From positions 1-10,036 of the forward strand of contig JSYX01000802.1 of the NCBI GenBank assembly GCA_000787465.1: 10,036 nucleotides of DNA, written 5' to 3'. The notes under the pieces were generated by a model. The model saw nothing but the letters and a program-made list of their open reading frames with translations. It ran no database searches and was not told the DNA's origin. Source of the stretch: Thermomucor indicae-seudaticae. Lineage: Eukaryota > Mucoromycota > Mucoromycetes > Mucorales > Lichtheimiaceae. Positions 6,159 through 10,036 of this stretch are shown piece after piece. Position numbers and translations under genes: made by a program. The stretch's first letter is position 1. Each line of letters starts with the position of its first letter.

Positions 6159-7497
6159 TTATTTCTGTCTCGATGGTCCTTTGTTTCGAGCTTTTAAATC
6201 TTTAATTATTTTTGAACGTAAATGTCTACTTGATTGATATATCTGTTCCAAATCATCGCAAGTAGCATGCTGTATACCACGACGAATGTCTTTATTCAAT
6301 AAATTCAGTTCTTGTTCAATCAACTACCGGAGTTGACGTCTACGCACTTCGTCTGGATATTCAATTGAACGTTCTTCAGTCTGAGATAGATCGTGGATTG
6401 AGAAGTGAATAAAAACAAAAGAGAAAAATAAGGCCTGTGAGATTGGGATTTATTGTGAGAGATAGACAATCTATCGAAACTGATTACTGGTGCCTTTATA
6501 TGTCTTCTGGATGTCTGGGATGTGCTGTTCATAAAGAACCAATCATGATTGAACGATCATTGCGTGCTCTTCACGGCTTCTTGATAAAGAAGGTCGATTG
6601 GGTCTAGATGGCTCTAATAGTGCTTCATCTGAGACATGTCGATTCAGCGACGAGGATCATTGCACATTGGTTGACAGAGGAGCTTAGTTGCTTTCCATTG
6701 TTTCCATCGTTCCGTTATGACGTTGATGGGAGCTACCGCACATCATGCTTTTGTAAGCTTTATGCCTGATCAATCATCCGCTCCATATTGTTTAACGGAT
6801 ATGTTAGTTTCACCACACAGTAGTCTGGTTGCTTAATGGAACTACTGGTGCTGAAACGGGATATGATGTTGATACTTCTGAAGACGAAGACGCTGACACT
6901 GCACTGCTGTACGGTATTTGCTTCGCACTGTCCACCAGGAACATACGCTTGCAAATTTGTCCGCTCGTAACTGATCGATGCATTCGCATCTTTGCTGCAC
7001 CAATGAATAATTTTCATGTCTGCATTCAATGGTGTACCAAATGTTGTCGGTCATAAATGAATGGCACAAGATCTAAAGAAAGCACGCATTCAAGAGTGCG
7101 TAACAATGTAAGCTTTCAAAACCACTTGCCCTATCTTCAGCAGCAGTTCTGACCATAGATGCGGCTCTTTCAGGGCTGATGTCATTCGCAGCCTTTCTTT
7201 TCTTGTCCTCTGCAGCCACCAACAAACAGGTCTGACACCAAGTGATAACTGCAATGCTTCTTGACGATAATCTAATGCAACAACTTGCGAAAGCAGGTAA
7301 ATGATTCTATCAACGCGATGGTTTCTCGATCTTCCAAGATAAAACCTCTTCAACTGGTTATGATAGCTTTCGATAAGATTATTTGTGTGGAATACAGCAT
7401 TCTATTCGAATACAAGTGTAAAGTACAACAGAAAGAACGAATTTAATGTTATACTGACCGGTCTCCAAGCCTTAGACAAAAGCTCATGCTTCGGGTA
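6159..7497 (-). pseudogene. MULE-type transposase gene, 3' part, broken
   Basis: Mutator-like transposases cut and paste DNA with a DDE domain and often carry a SWIM zinc finger. Near 7280-7401 the minus strand encodes NAVFHTNNLIESYHNQLK followed by RFYLGRSRNHRVDR, the typical TNNxIExxHxxLK block that follows the catalytic domain. Upstream, across a 57-nt intron, is YPKHELLSKAWRP, the expected preceding Trp block. A frameshift near 7215-7230 leads to KKRKAANDISPERAASM, then one in-frame TAG, then a SWIM-like region at 6945-6988: CEC, a frameshift, and CKRMFLV, with CKH changed to CKR. A Ser-rich stretch follows. The C-terminal tail is probably the segment 6380-6159 (EYPDEVRRRQLR, stop, LIEQELNLLNKDIRRG, ending NKGPSRQK and TAA 6159-6161). 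The polypyrimidine/CTATCTCAG acceptor before 6380 suggests another intron. The N-terminal and DDE parts are missing. Confidence 0.65.
7402..7458 (-). other. 57-nt intron in the MULE transposase gene
   Basis: Donor GTCAGT, acceptor GAATAG preceded by a pyrimidine-rich stretch. Removing it joins the SKAWRP and NAVFHTN blocks in frame, as in intact MULE transposases, while the intron itself contains an in-frame stop at its acceptor. Length fits fungal introns. Confidence 0.55.
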
Positions 7498-7632
7498 CTA
7501 GGGCTCCGAGCGGTCCGGTCCGGCCTTTTTCAGAGCAAAGACCGAGACCATCGGTCTTCCTTCGGTCCGGTCTTAACATCACGGAAGACCGAGACCGAAA
7601 CCGGTCAAGACTGGAAGACCGAAAGATCTTGT
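7498..7632. mobile_element. TAGGG-type hAT-like element, left end, rich in CGGTCCGG/GGTCTTC
   Basis: Starts TAGGGCTCCGAGCGGTCCGG, sharing TAGGGCTC with the 538-1044 element, then carries dense CGGTCCGG, GACCGAGACC and GGTCTTCC motifs in both orientations up to about 7625. The adjoining 8-mer TCGGGTAC (7490-7497) should be its duplication; it lies inside a MULE transposase codon block. No second TCGGGTAC and no inverted right end were found to the right, so the element is truncated or its right end has decayed. The right border given is where the motif array stops. Confidence 0.55.
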
Positions 7633-8291
7633 TGGAATCGCGATGCACATTTTTCCCTTACCTGCATGACACTCTCCATAGCAGTCACAAAGTGTCATGC
7701 ACGAAAGATTTGTTGTCACTGCTGTCCCAAAAGGAGTCATGTGCATGTCCGAGGCATAAAGCAACTCCTTAAAGCTTGAAATGTAAAATGATGAGTGGAG
7801 AAGTGCTCTTATTCTAAACGAAAATATATAATCATATTTTGATCTTGTTAGGGACACTGACATCTTTGTATGAGTTGCACGACATGCTTTTCTTATGTGC
7901 ACGACGTTTTTGCGTTATGTTCGTGACATCGACCTAAGGAAACAGACATTATTCGTTGTATGTACATAATGCACTTTTTCTGTAGAAAATACATACAATT
8001 TCTGGATACTTCTGTCGACCTTCACATCATCATTGACCGACTTCATCTTAAATCTCATTTCAGTCCTCTTACAACGCATTGGATTCAGTTTCCAGGGCAC
8101 CCTGTGCAAAGTCTTGTCGTTTTTCGCTGGCGCGTCTCGGCAATGAAGTTATGGACATTGCTGTATTGCCTACCGTGGACGCGGGTAATGCTGATATCTA
8201 GCCCATTGGTGTTTGTGGTAGACCACATCAATTGTGCACCATAAAATACAATAAACGATCCGGATCGACCTCCACACACTGGGGAAGATTG
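7633..8291. other. unassigned stretch, possible MULE 5' remnant
   Basis: No ORF with a recognisable motif on either strand; several 60-107 codon open frames overlap on both strands and none is convincing. One good splice donor on the minus strand, ATGCAG|GTAAGG at the 7662/7661 junction, follows FVTAMESVMQ in one frame, as if an exon of the transposase gene ended there. If so, the 7498 element sits downstream of it in the next intron or exon. The conserved DDE blocks of MULE were not found here. Confidence 0.3.
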
Positions 8292-8315
8292 GATATTCTA
8301 AGTACTTAGAATATC
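8292..8315. repeat. perfect 24-bp palindrome
   Basis: GATATTCTAAGT followed directly by its exact reverse complement, with no spacer. It shares TATTCTAA with nearby units of the minisatellite to its right (8338-8348, 8693-8703). Function unknown. Confidence 0.8.
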
Positions 8316-8395
8316 GGCTGACCATCTGGAATGAGATATATTCTAATGATCTGGTAAAATCATAGAAGATGCCTGCATCGACTTTCTTCTAAAGT

Positions 8396-8770
8396 CCTCT
8401 AATAACCTGTTAATAATCTTCTAGCAATCTTCTAGCAGTCTTCTAGCAGTCTTCTAACAACCTGTTAATGACCTGCCAAAGTCTTCTAACGATCTTCCAG
8501 TAATCTTTTAATGATTCTTCCAAATTCATCTAATGACCTGTCAATAACCTTTCGGCAACCTTCTAACAATCTGCTAACGATCTTCCAAGATCTTCTAACG
8601 GCCTGTAAATAATCTTCCAGCAACCTTGTATTGATCTGTCAGCGATCTTCTAGCCATCTTTTCACTACTTTATTGAAACCTTCCACCTATATTCTAATGA
8701 CCTGAAAAATATCTTCCAATAGCCTTCTAATAACCTGCCAGTAACCTTCTAACAACCTATTCTTATCAAT
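8396..8770. repeat. degenerate 11-bp minisatellite, about 34 units
   Basis: The tract can be cut into 11-bp units such as TCTTCTAGCAA, TCTTCTAGCAG, TCTTCTAACAA, CCTGTTAATGA, TCTTCTAACGA, CCTGTCAATAA and CCTTCTAACAA, with occasional 10-bp units. The consensus is roughly YCTTCTAACAA, alternating with a CCTGTTAATGA variant. The best conserved run is near 8415-8460. The region has no ORF. Similar isolated units (TATTCTAATGA) occur just left of it. Confidence 0.8.
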
Positions 8771-8929
8771 CCGGTTATCGTCACTAGTAACTTGAGGAAT
8801 ATCAGATGCTTCCGATTGGTTCTGCCCAAACGGTATTTTCCTTTTATTGCTAAAACGTGAGAAGTTTCATCCATATCTATTGGCGCCCAAGCATATCCCT
8901 GAACAACGTTTCACATGTTTTGAATCGCT
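8771..8929. other. intergenic, nothing recognised
   Basis: Unique sequence between the minisatellite and the poly(A) signal of the minus-strand unit. No ORF, repeat or structured motif was seen on either strand. Confidence 0.5.
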
Positions 8930-8931
8930 TT

Positions 8932-8937
8932 TTTATT
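8932..8937 (-). terminator. AATAAA poly(A) signal
   Basis: CTAAATAAAAAA on the minus strand, after a TTTGTCTCTTCTGG stretch and at the expected downstream end of the spliced unit. Motif-level evidence only. Confidence 0.35.
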
Positions 8938-9022
8938 TAGCCAGAAGAGACAAACACAGGTGCGATTGGCATAGCTAAAGCGGGGCCTACAGAAAACCTG
9001 TAACTCATTGATGACATACCTG

Positions 9023-9163
9023 CTAAGCAATCGTCATTTCGCCATCTACGTGAACAAGTGTCACCAGACCGTCGATCCGTGGATTAGCCCAGCGAATGAA
9101 CGAAAAAGTTGGCGAAGAAAACCAGATCAGAAAGTGCCGCACGAATGATGAAGCAAACAGCAT
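9023..9163 (-). CDS. small ORF of 46 residues in exon IV, unknown function
   Basis: It opens MLFASSFVRHFLIWFSSPTF and ends VHVDGEMTIA, with the stop TAG just before the next donor (GTATGT at 9019-9014). The hydrophobic N-terminal 20 or so residues could act as a signal peptide or membrane anchor. It is the longest ORF starting with ATG in the inferred spliced unit, but earlier ATGs occur in exons II-III (for example one giving MLDSSSSDRSPVL across intron II), so its translation is uncertain. No homologue recognised; chance ORF is possible. Confidence 0.25.
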   Translation of the reverse strand: MLFASSFVRHFLIWFSSPTFSFIRWANPRIDGLVTLVHVDGEMTIA

Positions 9164-9602
9164 GGCCGAAGAAAATAGAGTCTTCTGTGAAAATAAATAA
9201 ACATCAGCTTTAGTTGCAAAAGCATGTCATCGCAACTCTACCTTTCCACTGAAGCTCCAAAAGAAAAAAAAGACAACTAGTCGTGAAGGGGCCTAACGAA
9301 ATCTAAGCAGTCAGTAAGACTTCAACAAGAGAGCATGCCAAGACATATCGTTCATAAAACAGGCGACCTGTCGCTTGAACTGCTATCCTGAAAGTTTCAG
9401 TTAACATATATTGAGCAGTAAGAAGCTGCAGTAAACTCACCAGCATACTTCGGCAAGAAGTGGTCAATAACAATCCGGAGATGAGTCAGCAAAGGGGTGC
9501 CTGAAATGTAAAACCAAAGTCAGCATCGATAACAAAAGGCGCGCCACGGGAGATTGACATACACTGCAAGGAAAACAAGATGCCGGAATGCAATGTCCAA
9601 GA

Positions 9603-9660
9603 TAAGGGAAGTGAAGTGAGGGAAAAAGGGAAAGAAATGGATAAAGAAAGAATTTTGGGG
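9603..9660 (-). promoter_or_regulatory. CT-rich tract upstream of the spliced unit
   Basis: On the minus strand this is a nearly pure pyrimidine stretch (TTTCTTTCCCTTTTTCCC and neighbours). CT-rich stretches just upstream of transcription starts are common in fungal promoters. It lies about 40-100 nt before the donor of intron I, so transcription may start near 9600. Confidence 0.35.
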
Positions 9661-10036
9661 ATGGGACAAAATAAAGGCTAACAAGGACACACTTTGCCCA
9701 AAAAGTACGTCAAAATCCGAAGAATACGTAATCCATTTCCAAAGCAATGGATAGGATCCACTCCATACCATTTTGGTCGCAAGTCCATCTGTGCGACGTT
9801 GGCTAACGTCATGCTAATGTACACAGACCTCTTCGCATATAGCCTACTCTTCGTATATGGGTATGTGAGACGCCTTTTAGGACGTAGTTCATTATCCACC
9901 CTTTGTATGATGTCAATAAAGTAAAGGAGCCGCATCCACGTCCAGACAATTTCGAAAGGTTTAAAAGGCATTAAAAAACAAGTATTTATTCACTTCATCT
10001 TTAACTTGATATCAAGTGCGTATCTATCCATTCAGC
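9661..10036. other. right edge, overlapping open frames on both strands, no recognised gene
   Basis: The minus strand is open for 97 codons at 9678-9971 (MPFKPFEIVWTWMRLLYFID, then a basic stretch, then LRILRILTYFLGK). The plus strand is open for 76 codons at 9694-9924 (MPKKYVKIRRIRNPFPKQW). They overlap, so at most one is real. The minus frame lies upstream of the inferred spliced unit and could be an earlier exon; neither matched a family I know. Both are left as uncertain. Confidence 0.3.

Larger units (their letters stand above)
8930..9600 (-). ncRNA. putative spliced minus-strand transcript with small ORFs only
   Basis: Splice signals line up on one strand. Intron I is 9501-9562 (62 nt: GTATGT donor, GCTGAC branch 19 nt before TTTCAG). 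Intron II is 9388-9440 (53 nt: GTGAGT, TAACTGA, TTTCAG). Intron III is 9185-9241 (57 nt: GTAGAG, AGCTGAT, TTTTCACAG). A further GTATGT donor is at 9019. An AATAAA signal lies at 8932-8937 and a CT-rich tract just upstream of exon I. Exon II is 60 nt (9441-9500) and open in one frame (TPLLTHLRIVIDHFLPKYAG), which meets a stop at the start of exon III. No family was recognised. It could be a non-coding RNA, a decayed host gene, or a small-protein gene with untranslated exons. The introns are well supported; the gene type is not. Confidence 0.45.

Noticed and set aside
6829..7056. 75-codon plus-strand ORF
   Set aside because: It is antisense to the SWIM-like region of the MULE transposase, which has a recognisable motif.
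7625..7849. GATCTTGTT direct repeat as a target duplication around 7633-7840
   Set aside because: The enclosed segment has no inverted ends, and a TAGGG at 7849 has no partner. A chance 9-mer match is adequate.
7960..8279. Open frames on both strands (94 codons plus, 64 codons minus)
   Set aside because: They overlap each other, show no motif, and have no splice or start context that favours either.
8396..8770. CRISPR-like array
   Set aside because: Units are 11 bp and contiguous with no spacers, and the genome context is eukaryotic. It is a minisatellite.

Overview
The window reads as a repeat-rich intergenic region of a eukaryotic nuclear genome, most likely a filamentous fungus. The evidence is short introns of 53-62 nt with GTATGT/GTGAGT donors, CTGAC/CTGA branch sites and TTTCAG acceptors, CT-rich tracts and an AATAAA signal. 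The mix of Ty3/gypsy, MULE and hAT-like DNA elements would suit an expanded early-diverging fungal genome, but the lineage is inference. No bacterial-type gene, CRISPR array, tRNA or rRNA was seen.

Layout. (1) About 155-5992, minus strand: one decayed Ty3/gypsy LTR retrotransposon. Read right to left it has a short LTR (5874-5992), a primer-binding site (5852-5871), gag with two damaged CCHC knuckles, an aspartic protease with a mutated active site, and a reverse transcriptase that runs off towards the left edge. RNase H, integrase and the second LTR would lie left of the window. (2) This element was bombarded by non-autonomous hAT-like elements: 238-417 and 538-1044 in RT, 4015-5311 in gag, 4193-4681 nested inside the previous one, and the end of another at 1-154. 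Where both ends are visible they are flanked by 8-bp (or near 8-bp) target-site duplications. Most begin TAGGG(T/C)T(C/T), and each carries its own short subterminal motif. (3) 6159-7497, minus strand: remains of a MULE-type transposase gene with one recognisable intron, a SWIM-like zinc-finger region and a C-terminal tail. It is cut upstream by another TAGGG element (from 7498). (4) 8292-8315 is a perfect 24-bp palindrome and 8396-8770 is a degenerate 11-bp minisatellite. (5) 8930-9600, minus strand: a chain of good fungal splice signals, a CT-rich tract and a poly(A) signal, suggesting a spliced transcript with only small ORFs.

How the parts relate. This is stacked transposon history rather than a functional gene system. 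The gypsy element landed just past the MULE transposase stop codon. hAT-like elements then hit both, and one was itself hit. Removing an insert and one copy of its duplication puts the split RT (at 538-1044) and gag (at 4015-5311) back in register, which supports the stated boundaries. The only non-transposon candidate is the spliced minus-strand unit at the right.
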